The translations under genes were made by a program, and so were the position numbers. From CAZJQT01 sp964548655 (GTDB lineage: Bacteria > Patescibacteriota > Saccharimonadia > Saccharimonadales > CAZJQT01), in the NCBI GenBank assembly GCA_964548655.1, contig CAZJQT010000001.1, positions 1 through 64,000 on the forward strand: DNA of 64,000 nt, written 5' to 3'. A model generated the notes under the pieces. That model was not told the origin of the DNA. It saw nothing but the letters and a program-made list of their open reading frames with translations, and did no database searches. Shown here one piece after another: positions 7,511 through 16,198 of this stretch. Within the stretch, counting starts at the first letter, position 1. The number at the start of each line of letters is the position of its first letter.

Positions 7511-7611
7511 ATTATGTGCTGCGAGCTAAAACAAGTTTCCGCTCTTGGCACATAATCTCATAACTGTATCTCCTCTCAAAATTACGAACAGTACTTTGGT
7601 TCGTAATTTTG
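7511..7611 (-). ncRNA. conserved two-hairpin element, copy 2 (upstream of tRNA-Ser)
   Basis: In plus coordinates, hairpin 2 pairs 7511-7519 with 7548-7556 (9 bp) and 7523-7526 with 7541-7544, closing a 14-nt loop TAAAACAAGTTTCC that differs from copy 1 at two positions. Hairpin 1 pairs 7577-7589 with 7599-7611 (13 bp perfect). AGAGGAGA again abuts hairpin 1 on the minus strand. It lies between the stop of the 7618-8721 gene and tRNA-Ser(CGA), so it could be part of their joint transcript. Confidence 0.55.
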
Positions 7612-7617
7612 TTTTAC

Positions 7618-8721
7618 TTATTTCTTAACGGGTTCTTTTTCTTTTGTTTCTATTGATTGAGGAGTTTCTTTAGTCTCTTTGATTGGTTCACTTGGTTTTT
7701 CTGCCTCTGTTTTTACTTTTTCAGGTGCTACCTTGGAGCGCGTCATTTTCTCTGCTAACAGTATGGCTATGCCAATAGCGATTAAAACACCGCTGGCTAT
7801 TAATGAGCTGTTAGTAGTTTTATCAATAATAGCTTTGATGAAATTATTTAACGATGGTCCAATAGCATTGGCTTGGAAATTGGGCTGCAAGGCGTTAATA
7901 AACCTTGGCAATATTTTGCCAAAGAGCAAGCTGGTTACAAAAACAATGACGCCGTCATACAAACTTATTCTGCCAACCGCTCGCCAGCCAGTACGCCGTT
8001 TTTCATACAGATAAATAATCGCCGCTGATAACAAAGCCGAAAGCACACCCAAGATCCAAGGTGCCAGCTTGAGCCAATGGAAAACTTTTGGTAAAGCTTT
8101 AAATTGTTCGCTAAATGTTCGACCTTTTTCGTTCTTAGGAATAGTGTCAGCTGTTATGACTGGGTTCGGCAAGAAATCCTGGTTATTCAGCACCTGGCTT
8201 GTCAGTTGCTGTTGCTCAGCACTCAGATCAATCCCAGGCGGACGGCAGTCTATCTTGAACGGATCTATGTCACCGCTGGGGATTGACTGGCATGGCGGTA
8301 GTGACTTGAGGCGCTCAGCCGCATGCACCCCTACCCCGTTGGCTATGGCTTGTTTGTTAGAACTCAGGTCGATCCTGAAATCAGGCTGAGTCGATTTACC
8401 ATCAAGCCAGTGGTAAGTTCCGTCTAAAAACTGTTCACTAACGCTTCTTAGCTCAGTTGGCGTAAAAGTTTGTTTGATAATAGACCTGATAGCTGGATCG
8501 TTTAGGGGGATATTGTCTGAGGTATTCTGTTTGGATTGGTCGGCTTTATCCAGCACAAAATTAACAAAATTGTCATAAATATGGCTTTTTACTAGGCTGT
8601 CTTTCAGCGGTTTTGACGATCCGATCAGAGATAATACAACAACTAACAGCAAAATCATTAGCAGGCTAAAACGTAGCAGGCTCCGGCACAGCCAGGTCAA
8701 TAATTTGCGGCCTAGTGACAT
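7618..8721 (-). CDS. hypothetical multi-helix membrane protein
   Basis: A 367-aa protein. The start is taken at ATG 8721 (MSLGRKLLTWLC) because the upstream part of the frame overlaps the divergent HIT gene. Helix 1 (about 13-35) is followed by a ~190-residue external domain with a conserved-looking Cys pair (PPCQS ... IDCRPP), then three helices (about 222-245, 255-275 and 305-325), and a Lys/Glu-rich cytosolic tail of ~45 residues ending at the C-terminus. I recognise no family. Directly downstream on the same strand lie the two-hairpin element and tRNA-Ser(CGA). Confidence 0.8.
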   Translation of the reverse strand: MSLGRKLLTWLCRSLLRFSLLMILLLVVVLSLIGSSKPLKDSLVKSHIYDNFVNFVLDKADQSKQNTSDNIPLNDPAIRSIIKQTFTPTELRSVSEQFLDGTYHWLDGKSTQPDFRIDLSSNKQAIANGVGVHAAERLKSLPPCQSIPSGDIDPFKIDCRPPGIDLSAEQQQLTSQVLNNQDFLPNPVITADTIPKNEKGRTFSEQFKALPKVFHWLKLAPWILGVLSALLSAAIIYLYEKRRTGWRAVGRISLYDGVIVFVTSLLFGKILPRFINALQPNFQANAIGPSLNNFIKAIIDKTTNSSLIASGVLIAIGIAILLAEKMTRSKVAPEKVKTEAEKPSEPIKETKETPQSIETKEKEPVKK

Positions 8722-8746
8722 GTTAGTTCTAGGGTACAATATTCTT

Positions 8747-9142
8747 ATGGCTGAGGACAGTATATTCACCAAAATCATCAAAGGCGAGATTCCTTGCCAC
8801 AAGATTTACGAAGACGATAAAACGTTAGCGTTTCTCGATAGAAGCCCCATTCAACCTGGCCATACGCTTGTAGTATCTAAACGCCAAGTTGATCCACTCT
8901 GGGATCTCCCAGAGGAAGATTACGAAGCTGTGATGGCTGTGGCTCAAAAAATCGCCAAGCGTCTGTGCCAAGTTCTGGGAGTGCCGCGAATTGGCATGCA
9001 AGTTATTGGCATTGATGTGCATCATGCTCACGTACACCTAATACCTTTTTCTACAGTTGAAGAATTTCGCTCTATTCCAGACCCCAATGCCGAACCAGAC
9101 CACCCTGCCCTAGCTGAAATGGCAAAGCGTCTGGCTTTCTGA
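8747..9142 (+). CDS. HIT family nucleotide-binding protein
   Basis: A 131-aa histidine-triad protein. The N-terminus SIFTKIIKGEIPCHKIYEDD and the active-site triad HHAHVHLIP (about residues 89-97) are diagnostic of the HINT/HIT branch, which hydrolyses nucleoside phosphoramidates or adenylylated compounds. ATG 8747 is chosen over the longer frame because TACAAT (8735-8740) lies exactly 6 nt upstream, a leaderless arrangement. It is divergent from the 7618-8721 gene with only 25 bp between starts. Confidence 0.93.
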   Translation: MAEDSIFTKIIKGEIPCHKIYEDDKTLAFLDRSPIQPGHTLVVSKRQVDPLWDLPEEDYEAVMAVAQKIAKRLCQVLGVPRIGMQVIGIDVHHAHVHLIPFSTVEEFRSIPDPNAEPDHPALAEMAKRLAF

Positions 9143-9156
9143 GGTACAATAAAACC

Positions 9157-9336
9157 ATGTTGTCTAACTTAATGATCGGATTCCTTGTCGGCGCCGGATT
9201 TGGCGCCTGGATTTACAGCAAAGTCATCCGTAGTACCGGTGGCAATACCAAAAATGCCATAGTTGTGGCTGGGATTGCCGGCTTTCTTGCTTTAGCAGTA
9301 GTTACCATATTAATGGGTATAATTTTTAAGCACTGA
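9157..9336 (+). CDS. 59-aa two-helix membrane protein
   Basis: A short frame of two glycine-rich helices (about 3-22, LMIGFLVGAGFGAWIY, and 34-56) joined by a basic loop SKVIRSTGGNTKN. TACAAT at 9145-9150 lies 6 nt before ATG 9157, the same leaderless layout as the HIT gene before it. Size and loop charge resemble small helical-hairpin membrane proteins of unknown role. Confidence 0.7.
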   Translation: MLSNLMIGFLVGAGFGAWIYSKVIRSTGGNTKNAIVVAGIAGFLALAVVTILMGIIFKH

Positions 9337-9398
9337 CATAGCCGGATAGTGCCAAAATACTTTTATTATTGGGCCTAAACTAGTACGATAATACTCAT

Positions 9399-10247
9399 AT
9401 GAACGAGGTGGGTCTAGGCAAGGCGTTACAAAACGCCCGTAAAAAAGCTGGTCTGACACAGCAGCAACTGTGTCATAAGACTGGACTTAGCTACTCTACC
9501 CTAGCCAAGATTGAACGCGGTGCTATCAAGGCTCCATCAATCTTTACAATTCAATCGATTGCAGCTGCGGTTGGCAGTGGCTTGGATGATCTAGTGGGTG
9601 CTTTTGCCCCTGCCCTGCCCGATCACAAACCCAAACTAGTTTCCAAGTCCGGCATTCGTTTTATTTACTTTGATATTAATGGTTGTTTGGTGCGCTTTTT
9701 CCACCGCGCCTTCACCAAACTAGCCGAGGATACTGGCGCTTCACCTGACGTTATCGAGACTACCTTTTGGCACTACAATGATGCGGTTTGCAAGGGTGAA
9801 ATGAGCCTTGTAGATTTCAATTCTGCACTTAGCAAACGTCTGGGCGGCAACAAAATTGATTGGGCACAGTATTATCTAGAAGCGGTTGATGCTATTGAGG
9901 AAATGGACAAGCTAGTAACTTGGGCGAGCCAAAATTATCACGTCGGCCTGTTATCCAATATTATGCCTGGGCTGATTGATTCAATGCTGACCAAGGGGTT
10001 ATTACCCAAACTTAACTACGACGCTATTATCGACTCTTCGGTAGTCGGTGCCATCAAGCCGGAAGCCAAAATTTATAAGATAGCTACCGAACGAAGTGGG
10101 GTGAAAGCAAAAGAAATATTGCTGGTAGACGATTCACGAGCCAATTTAATGGCTGCCGAGAAGTTTGACTGGCATGTACTTTGGTTTGATGATTTTCGCC
10201 CGTCTGAAAGCGCCAAAAACGTCCGCAAAGCTCTTGAACCCGCCTAG
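9399..10247 (+). CDS. XRE-type HTH fused to HAD-like hydrolase
   Basis: A 282-aa two-domain protein. Residues about 6-66 form a Cro/CI-type helix-turn-helix (GLTQQQLCHKTGLSYSTLAKIERG). Residues about 82-280 are a HAD-superfamily domain with motif I YFDINGCLV, motif II LLSNIMPG, motif III KPEAKIY and motif IV LLVDDSRANLMAA. In motif I the usual second Asp (DxD) is Asn, which could lower phosphatase activity. It may be a regulator sensing a phosphorylated metabolite, or a phosphatase with DNA-targeting; this is inference. GATAAT lies 6 nt before the ATG, so it is probably leaderless. Confidence 0.88.
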   Translation: MNEVGLGKALQNARKKAGLTQQQLCHKTGLSYSTLAKIERGAIKAPSIFTIQSIAAAVGSGLDDLVGAFAPALPDHKPKLVSKSGIRFIYFDINGCLVRFFHRAFTKLAEDTGASPDVIETTFWHYNDAVCKGEMSLVDFNSALSKRLGGNKIDWAQYYLEAVDAIEEMDKLVTWASQNYHVGLLSNIMPGLIDSMLTKGLLPKLNYDAIIDSSVVGAIKPEAKIYKIATERSGVKAKEILLVDDSRANLMAAEKFDWHVLWFDDFRPSESAKNVRKALEPA

Positions 10248-10262
10248 AGTTATAATTAACTT

Positions 10263-10520
10263 ATGGAAAACGAAACAATCCAAGAAGCACCGACAGAACA
10301 TCCAGGCAAAGAGCTTCTAAGTGAGATCGGCAGAGTTATCTGTTATGCGACTGTCGGTATAGCTTCTATAAGTTTTGGAGCCGAACATTTGTCGAATTTC
10401 AATGGACCGGAGGATGGCCTGGCAGCCGCCTTTTATATTCTGGCAGGCATAAGAGTTGCCGGCGAAGGCTTTCTGACTTCTTTTAAGCAAAGGTCAGCTA
10501 AAGACTGGAAAACTGATTAA
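10263..10520 (+). CDS. 85-aa hypothetical membrane-associated protein
   Basis: An acidic N-terminus is followed by two moderately hydrophobic segments (about 24-42 and 53-72) and a charged C-terminus. TATAAT at 10251-10256 lies 6 nt before the ATG (leaderless). Its last 23 bp overlap the 3' end of convergent valS. No family recognised. Confidence 0.65.
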   Translation: MENETIQEAPTEHPGKELLSEIGRVICYATVGIASISFGAEHLSNFNGPEDGLAAAFYILAGIRVAGEGFLTSFKQRSAKDWKTD

Positions 10521-13062
10521 ACTCAGACTGCTGCTTGGCTAATAGTTCTTTAGCATCAACCAGTTGTTGCTTGGTTTCTTTTACGAGTTCTGCCGGCGCT
10601 TTTTGGATGTAAGCTTTGTTTTTCAGCCGGCCTTCCATTTGTTTGATTTGCTGCTCGGTTTCGGCTATTTTGGCGTTCAAACCATCTGTAAATTGCTTGA
10701 TTTGCTGCTCACTTAGATCTAACCACATTTCGTATTTAGTAGAAATCAAACGCAGCCCAGCGTAGTCTTGAGCCTGCTTAATTTCACCTAGTCCCGCCAA
10801 ACTCTTGATCAACCCGGCATTTTCGCTCATGAAAGGCTGGTCGCTGTAGTAAAGATTTGGTTTGCCGACCTTAAGGCTGGCTGTAATATAGCGGATTTCG
10901 CTGACAATTGACTTAACTTCTTCAAATTCTTTAGCTTTACCAGCACTGATCTCTATTGCTTTGGGCCATGGGGTAGTAATGAGCAAGCCCTTTTCCCATT
11001 TCAACGTCTGCCAAATGGTCTCGGTCACGAACGGGGCAAAGGGGTGAGTCAGCTTCAAAATAGTTTCTAGAGCATAGGCCAGGACGCCTAGATTTGGCTC
11101 GACTTTGCTGGCTTCAATGTACCAATCAGCCAAGTCATCCCACAGCAAATGGTAGATGTGGTCAGATGCTTCTGCAAAGCGGTAATCGTCCAAAAACTCA
11201 CCAACTTCTCTTATAGAATGTTGTAATTTACTCAATATCCAAGCATCAGCAGCAGTTTTTGGGACCGGGTTAGACTTGAGATGAAACTCATCACCAACCT
11301 TGTCTTCAATAAATCTGGCCACGTTCCAAAGCTTGTTGGCAAAATTACGAGCTTCCTCAACCCGACGTGGATCATAGCCTCGGTTCACGGCCGGTACACG
11401 GCCGGCTATCAAACCCATCCTGAGAGCGTCGGAGCCATACTCATCGACTTCAGCCATCGGGTCAATAACATTACCGACCGATTTGCTCATTTTTGAACCA
11501 TCTTCAGCCAACACGTAGCCGTGGATGTAAACGGTTTCAAACGGTACTTTGCCAGTAACATAAAGTCCCATCATAATCATGCGCGAAACCCAAGGGTAGA
11601 GGATCTCGCCGCCGGTTTCCATTAGGGAATTCGGGTAGTAATCTTTGTAGTCATCACTATCAGGAAAATCCAGGGTAGCGTAAGGCCAGCTGGAGCTAGA
11701 AAACCAAGTATCAAACACATCAGGGTCGCGCTGGTAGATCTTGCCGCCAACAGTTATCTCCTCTTTTTCTACGTGTTCGTCATAGATCCAGTCCTGCGGA
11801 TCTTCCCTGTTAACAAACGCTGGAATCGGTATACCCCAGGCAATTTGCCGCGAAATATTCCAATCCCTAAGGCCTTCTAGATATTTAATAAGCTGGTCTT
11901 TTTTGGACTCCGGATAGAACTTGATCTTCCCTGCCCTGAGCGTTTTTATAGCTGGACCTGCCAGCGGTTTCATGTCTACAAACCATTGTTCACGGAGCAG
12001 CGGCTGGATAACGGTCCCACACTTGTAACAGTGCCCAACCGAATGGTGATGGTCTTCTATTTTCTCCACAAAACCTTGATTTTCCAGGTCAGCTAAAACG
12101 GTCTTGCGGGCATCTTCTACAGTTAGTCCACGGTATGTTGCAGGTGCTTCATGGCTCATCTTGCCCTCATGGTCAATGACGCTGATCATTGGTAGATCGT
12201 GACGCTGGGCTACCTCAAAGTCGTTGGGGTCGTGAGCAGGTGTAATCTTAACGGCGCCAGTGCCAAAGGCTGTGTCCACAAATTCGTCAGTAACAATCGG
12301 CACTTCCCTGTTGCTCAGTGGCAATTTGATAGTTTTACCAATGAATTTTTTGTAGCGCTTATCGTTTGGATGCACGGCTACAGCGACATCACCTAGCATG
12401 GTTTCTGGCCGTGTAGTCGCAACAATCACTTCCCCACTACCGTCAGTTAGTGGATATTTTAGGTAGTACAAATGACCACGGACGTCGCGGTACTCAACCT
12501 CAATATCGGCAAAGCCAGTGCCATGGAAAGTACAAAAATTAACGAGCCTTTCACCTCTGTAAATTAGACCCTCATCCCACATTTTTTTGAAGGTTTTATA
12601 TGAGCGATCAATGATTTTATCATCAAGCGTGTAGACGTAGTGATCCCAGTCCACGCTGGCGCCCAAACGACGGAACTGTGAGTCGTAGTTGTCCTTGTTC
12701 TGCGCCACAAAATCCCAAATCTGTTTGTATAACTCTTCTCGGCTGAAATCAAAACGGCTTTTACCCTGTTTAGCCAGCACTTTTTCATAAACAACCTGAG
12801 TCTCAAAGCCAGCATGGTCAGCGCCTGGCAACCAGAGGGTTGAGTCCCCTTTCATGCGGTGATAACGGATGACAACATCCTGCAAAGCAAACATAAAGCT
12901 ATGGCCAACGTGCAAATCACCATTGGCATTCGGGGGTGGCAAAACTATAGAGTATTTCTCTTTTGACCCTCGAGCCTTTGGTTTAAAAGCCTCGCTTTTC
13001 TCCCAGAGGTCGTAGATGTCAGATTCGTAAGCCTTAGGCTCGTATGTTTTAGGTAGTTTCAT
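10498..13062 (-). CDS. valS: valyl-tRNA synthetase
   Basis: Class I aminoacyl-tRNA synthetase charging tRNA-Val (854 aa, usual range 850-950). The HIGH motif appears as PPPNANGDLHVGH near residue 45 and KMSKS as DGSKMSKSVGNV near 535. The editing domain region contains TTRPETMLGD (about 216), and a CYKCG zinc-like knuckle sits near 347. The C-terminal coiled-coil arm (about 790-845, Gln/Lys-rich) is typical of ValRS. TATACT lies 10 nt before ATG 13062. The 3' end overlaps the small plus-strand gene. Confidence 0.97.
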   Translation of the reverse strand: MKLPKTYEPKAYESDIYDLWEKSEAFKPKARGSKEKYSIVLPPPNANGDLHVGHSFMFALQDVVIRYHRMKGDSTLWLPGADHAGFETQVVYEKVLAKQGKSRFDFSREELYKQIWDFVAQNKDNYDSQFRRLGASVDWDHYVYTLDDKIIDRSYKTFKKMWDEGLIYRGERLVNFCTFHGTGFADIEVEYRDVRGHLYYLKYPLTDGSGEVIVATTRPETMLGDVAVAVHPNDKRYKKFIGKTIKLPLSNREVPIVTDEFVDTAFGTGAVKITPAHDPNDFEVAQRHDLPMISVIDHEGKMSHEAPATYRGLTVEDARKTVLADLENQGFVEKIEDHHHSVGHCYKCGTVIQPLLREQWFVDMKPLAGPAIKTLRAGKIKFYPESKKDQLIKYLEGLRDWNISRQIAWGIPIPAFVNREDPQDWIYDEHVEKEEITVGGKIYQRDPDVFDTWFSSSSWPYATLDFPDSDDYKDYYPNSLMETGGEILYPWVSRMIMMGLYVTGKVPFETVYIHGYVLAEDGSKMSKSVGNVIDPMAEVDEYGSDALRMGLIAGRVPAVNRGYDPRRVEEARNFANKLWNVARFIEDKVGDEFHLKSNPVPKTAADAWILSKLQHSIREVGEFLDDYRFAEASDHIYHLLWDDLADWYIEASKVEPNLGVLAYALETILKLTHPFAPFVTETIWQTLKWEKGLLITTPWPKAIEISAGKAKEFEEVKSIVSEIRYITASLKVGKPNLYYSDQPFMSENAGLIKSLAGLGEIKQAQDYAGLRLISTKYEMWLDLSEQQIKQFTDGLNAKIAETEQQIKQMEGRLKNKAYIQKAPAELVKETKQQLVDAKELLAKQQSEFNQFSSL

Positions 13063-13279
13063 TCAGGTTGATAGTATATCACCCCTGTTTAATAATCTAA
13101 AACATAACAAGTTTTCACGTAAAATTCAGACAAAACCACACAAGGCTTTCACACGAAAACCCTCTGCATTTCAGTCTGTTCCACCGTTTATGTTGTGTGC
13201 GATCCGCATGGACTTGCGGATAATACCAACTTTTTGTTTTCATATGCATTATACCACTCAAAATAACAGAGATAAAGCA
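13063..13279. other. intergenic region upstream of an unknown gene
   Basis: No gene is supported here. It holds the valS promoter (minus, TATACT near 13075) and one short hairpin ATCCGC/GCGGAT (about 13202-13221). An in-frame extension of the following ORF into this stretch has no start signal and is not accepted. Confidence 0.4.
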
Positions 13280-13308
13280 TTGACAAAATGCTCGGTTATT
13301 GTTCTAAT
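13280..13308 (+). promoter_or_regulatory. sigma-70 promoter, leaderless type
   Basis: A perfect -35 TTGACA (13280-13285), 17-bp spacer and TCTAAT (13303-13308), then 7 nt to ATG 13316. Transcription should start at or next to the start codon. Confidence 0.75.
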
Positions 13309-13315
13309 TATTTTA

Positions 13316-13783
13316 ATGGACCAAAGCTTAGAGAATCACCGTTTTTATATTCCTTACACCTATCCCAACCTCGACAAAGAGGCGGTTTTAGCTGATAACG
13401 ACAGTGATTACCGAGACTTAGTTATTGGGAATGTTAGACCTGAATTTAAAGGACCCCTCAGTTTAAAGCTCGAGGAATATATCTGGCGGGCTCAATCAAG
13501 CGTTAAACCAGATACAGTACTAGATGCGATCTGTAAAATAGCCGTTGTCGATATCTTGCTAAGAGAGGGAACAGTTGAATACAATGAAGCCTTTGGGCTA
13601 GCAGCCGAAGGCTGTCAACTGTACGGCACATCCTTGTTCTCTGAAATACTGAATGCCGAGGACGAAGAGGCAACCAACTATATCTTTGATAATTTTTGTA
13701 GGCGGGCTTTCCAGACGATTCAGCTCTATGCCGTCAGTGGTAATGAGCATATTGCTGGTGGAACGCAGCTCCAAAGAAGCTAG
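13316..13783 (+). CDS. hypothetical 155-aa protein
   Basis: The start is ATG 13316 (MDQSLENHRFYIPY), set by the TTGACA promoter 7 nt upstream; the longer frame begins before the promoter. The protein looks soluble and acidic, and mainly helical after residue 40, with a stretch AVVDILLREGTVEYNEAFGLAAEG suggesting packed helices. No signal peptide and no catalytic motif are visible. I recognise no family. It ends 3 bp from convergent tsaD. Confidence 0.7.
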   Translation: MDQSLENHRFYIPYTYPNLDKEAVLADNDSDYRDLVIGNVRPEFKGPLSLKLEEYIWRAQSSVKPDTVLDAICKIAVVDILLREGTVEYNEAFGLAAEGCQLYGTSLFSEILNAEDEEATNYIFDNFCRRAFQTIQLYAVSGNEHIAGGTQLQRS

Positions 13784-13786
13784 TCG

Positions 13787-14848
13787 CTACATGCTAAGGT
13801 TTGGGGCGATTTCTAGAGAATAAGGGTCGGCGGTGGGTTGTTTGAGCATAGCTTTGTAACAGCCTAAAGTGGCTATCATAGCGCCGTTGTCGGTGCATAG
13901 TTTACGGTCAGTGTAGCTAATAGGGTAGGGTAATCTGTCTGACAACTCCTTACGCAGGGCAGAGCTGGCAGCCACGCCACCACCTATAACTACGCTCCTT
14001 GGCTGGAACTCCTCGTAGGCCAACAAAGTCTTATCAACAATTGTCTCCATAGCTACTTTTTGGAAGCTGGCCGCTAAATCTGCCTTTTGTTTGTCGCTGA
14101 GAAGCTCTGAGAGGCCGCTGGAAGGGAAGTCATGGCTTTTGCCGGCCAATTCCTGGGCAACTCTAAGGACGGCTGTCTTAAGGCCGGAGAAGCTGAAGTC
14201 GTATTTACCCTGAAGTTTGGCTTTGGGCAGATTAAAAGCACTGGGGTTGCCATTTTTGGCGGCGATTTCAATACTTGGGCCGCCAGGGTAGGGTAGACCA
14301 AGGATTTTGGCGACTTTATCAAAGGCTTCACCGATAGCGTCATCATGTGTTTGGCCTAGAAGCTTGTACTTAAAGTGGTCTTGCCAGAGTACTAACTGCG
14401 AATGGCCACCAGAAACAATCAGCCCAAGCATCGGAAACTTTGGCTGTTTGGTTGGCAATTCATAACTGGGCAGAGAAGTATCAGTCAAAAAATTTACGTA
14501 AATATGACCCTCAACGTGGTTAATAGCGTAAAGCGGTTTTTGCTTGGTAATGGCCAAAGTTCTGGCCGTCATAACACCAACTAACAGGGAGCCACCAAGG
14601 CCGGCACCATATGTTACGGCAATCCCATCAATTTGCGACCAATCTGTCTTAGCCTGATCCATTGCCTGATTAATAACTGTCATAATGGCTTCAATATGGC
14701 TACGCGCAGCGATTTCCGGTACCACACCCCCGTAAACGGCGTGCAAATCCATGCTGGAAAACACGGCATTGCTCAGCAGTTTTTTGCCATCTTCTACTAC
14801 TGCGGCGGCCGTCTCATCACAACTGGTTTCGATCCCCAAAATACGCAT
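13787..14848 (-). CDS. tsaD: tRNA N6-adenosine threonylcarbamoyltransferase
   Basis: TsaD/Kae1 transfers threonylcarbamoyl from TC-AMP to A37 of ANN-decoding tRNAs, with TsaB, TsaE and TsaC. It is 353 aa from ATG 14848 (MRILGIETSCDETAAAVV). The ASKHA nucleotide-binding signature, the metal-binding NHVEGH (about residue 115) and GVMTARTLAI, FDKVAKILGLPYPGGP and VVIGGGVAASSALR are all present. The upstream frame extension reads into murE and is rejected. The promoter appears to be the palindromic -10 at 14855-14862 shared with murE. Confidence 0.96.
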   Translation of the reverse strand: MRILGIETSCDETAAAVVEDGKKLLSNAVFSSMDLHAVYGGVVPEIAARSHIEAIMTVINQAMDQAKTDWSQIDGIAVTYGAGLGGSLLVGVMTARTLAITKQKPLYAINHVEGHIYVNFLTDTSLPSYELPTKQPKFPMLGLIVSGGHSQLVLWQDHFKYKLLGQTHDDAIGEAFDKVAKILGLPYPGGPSIEIAAKNGNPSAFNLPKAKLQGKYDFSFSGLKTAVLRVAQELAGKSHDFPSSGLSELLSDKQKADLAASFQKVAMETIVDKTLLAYEEFQPRSVVIGGGVAASSALRKELSDRLPYPISYTDRKLCTDNGAMIATLGCYKAMLKQPTADPYSLEIAPNLSM

Positions 14849-14854
14849 GGAACT

Positions 14855-14862
14855 AGTATACT
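14855..14862. promoter_or_regulatory. shared palindromic -10 for tsaD and murE
   Basis: AGTATACT reads TATACT on both strands. It lies 6 nt from the tsaD ATG (14848, minus) and 7 nt from the murE ATG (14870, plus), within an intergenic gap of only 21 bp. Neither gene has room for a Shine-Dalgarno, so both would be leaderless. Confidence 0.65.
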
Positions 14863-14869
14863 TTAGGAC

Positions 14870-16189
14870 ATGAGTTTTAAGTCCGCAGTAAAAAAAGTCA
14901 TGCCCAGCAGAGTATTTAAGACAATCGAGCCGGCCGGACACAAAGCTGAAGCCATCACCTTGAACACCCTGCATGGTTTTCCGGCCAAAGACCTAAAAGT
15001 TGTCGGTGTAACTGGGACAAACGGCAAAACTTCGACCTGCTTCTTGATCCACCGCATGCTACGTGAAGCCGGCTACAACGTTGGCCTAATGACCACTGTG
15101 GCTTATGGGGTCAACGACGATATTCGGCCGCAAATCCATCATATGACCAATGTTAGTGTGCCAGAATTCTTAGTGAGGATTAAGGAAATGAAAGCTCAAG
15201 GCGTTGAATGGCTGGTGCTGGAAACAACCTCCCATGCCTTAGCTCAGCACCGTGTTTGGGGTGTGCCGTATTCAGTTGCTGTCATGACCAATGTGACGCA
15301 TGAACATTTAGCTTACCACGGTACTTTCGCGCGCTATTTAAACGCCAAGAAAAAGATGTTTACCATTGCCGACCATAACAAAAAAGGCTTGCGCACCGGT
15401 GTTATTAACGCCGATGATCCCAACGCGCTGATTTTTACCAAAGCCATCGAAAAACCGTTAACTTACGGCATCAAAAGAGGTGATTTGCGGGCCACAAATG
15501 TAAAGCTAACGCCCAATGGCGTAAGTTACAAAGCCACTTTTGGCGACGTCATTTATAACATTTCCTGCCAATTACCCGGCAGTTTCAATGTCTACAATTC
15601 CTTGGCGGCCGTAGCTGTCGGTGAGGTGTTAGGACTCACGCCAGAACAGATAGAAAACGGCATTGCCGTGTTGCAAGGCGTCGAAGGCCGGATGACCAAT
15701 ATTGACGAGGGCCAAGACTTCGATGTTATCGTCGATTATGCCCACACTCCAGACAGTTTTGAGAAGCTTTTTGCCGACATTCGGCCAATGGTCAAAGGCA
15801 AAATCTTTGCCGTTTTTGGTTCGCTGGGGGGTGGCGATAAAGGCAAACGGTCGCTGCAAGGTGAAATAGCCGGTAAATATGCCGATGAAGTTGTGCTAAC
15901 GCAGGAAGATGATCGGCAGGAAGACCCAGATCAAATCCTAAATAACATCGCGGTCGGCGTTGAAAAGGCTGGCAAAATTAGAGACAAAGATCTGTTTTTA
16001 ATTCATGATCGCACCGAAGCCATCAAATTTGCACTCAGTCGGGCTAAAAAGGACGACATGGTCCTACTCCTTGGTAAAGGCCACGAAAAAACCCAAGAAG
16101 ATGCTAGCGGTGAACACCCTTGGGATGAAATAGCCACAGCAAAACAGGCTGCAAGAACTTGCGTTGAAGAGAGTAAAGTTATACAATAA
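14870..16189 (+). CDS. murE: MurE-type Mur ligase (UDP-MurNAc-tripeptide synthetase)
   Basis: A cytoplasmic ATP-dependent ligase that adds the third amino acid to UDP-MurNAc-L-Ala-D-Glu in peptidoglycan synthesis. At 439 aa it is shorter than usual (~490) because the N-terminal UDP-binding domain is reduced to ~40 residues. Visible motifs are the P-loop GVTGTNGKTS (about 46-55), ETTSHAL, NVTHEHLAYHGT, VDYAHTPDSFEKL and GKGHEKTQ. The position that carries DNPR in diaminopimelate-adding enzymes reads EDDRQEDP, so the amino-acid substrate is uncertain. TATACT 7 nt upstream is shared with divergent tsaD. Confidence 0.9.
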   Translation: MSFKSAVKKVMPSRVFKTIEPAGHKAEAITLNTLHGFPAKDLKVVGVTGTNGKTSTCFLIHRMLREAGYNVGLMTTVAYGVNDDIRPQIHHMTNVSVPEFLVRIKEMKAQGVEWLVLETTSHALAQHRVWGVPYSVAVMTNVTHEHLAYHGTFARYLNAKKKMFTIADHNKKGLRTGVINADDPNALIFTKAIEKPLTYGIKRGDLRATNVKLTPNGVSYKATFGDVIYNISCQLPGSFNVYNSLAAVAVGEVLGLTPEQIENGIAVLQGVEGRMTNIDEGQDFDVIVDYAHTPDSFEKLFADIRPMVKGKIFAVFGSLGGGDKGKRSLQGEIAGKYADEVVLTQEDDRQEDPDQILNNIAVGVEKAGKIRDKDLFLIHDRTEAIKFALSRAKKDDMVLLLGKGHEKTQEDASGEHPWDEIATAKQAARTCVEESKVIQ

Positions 16190-16198
16190 GTCATCAGA

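Noticed and set aside
7526..7561. Possible 11-aa leader peptide (MRLCAKSGNLF) on the minus strand behind GAGAGGAG
   Set aside because: Copy 1 of the same element has no start codon at the matching place, so the conserved AGAGGAGA is not explained by translation.
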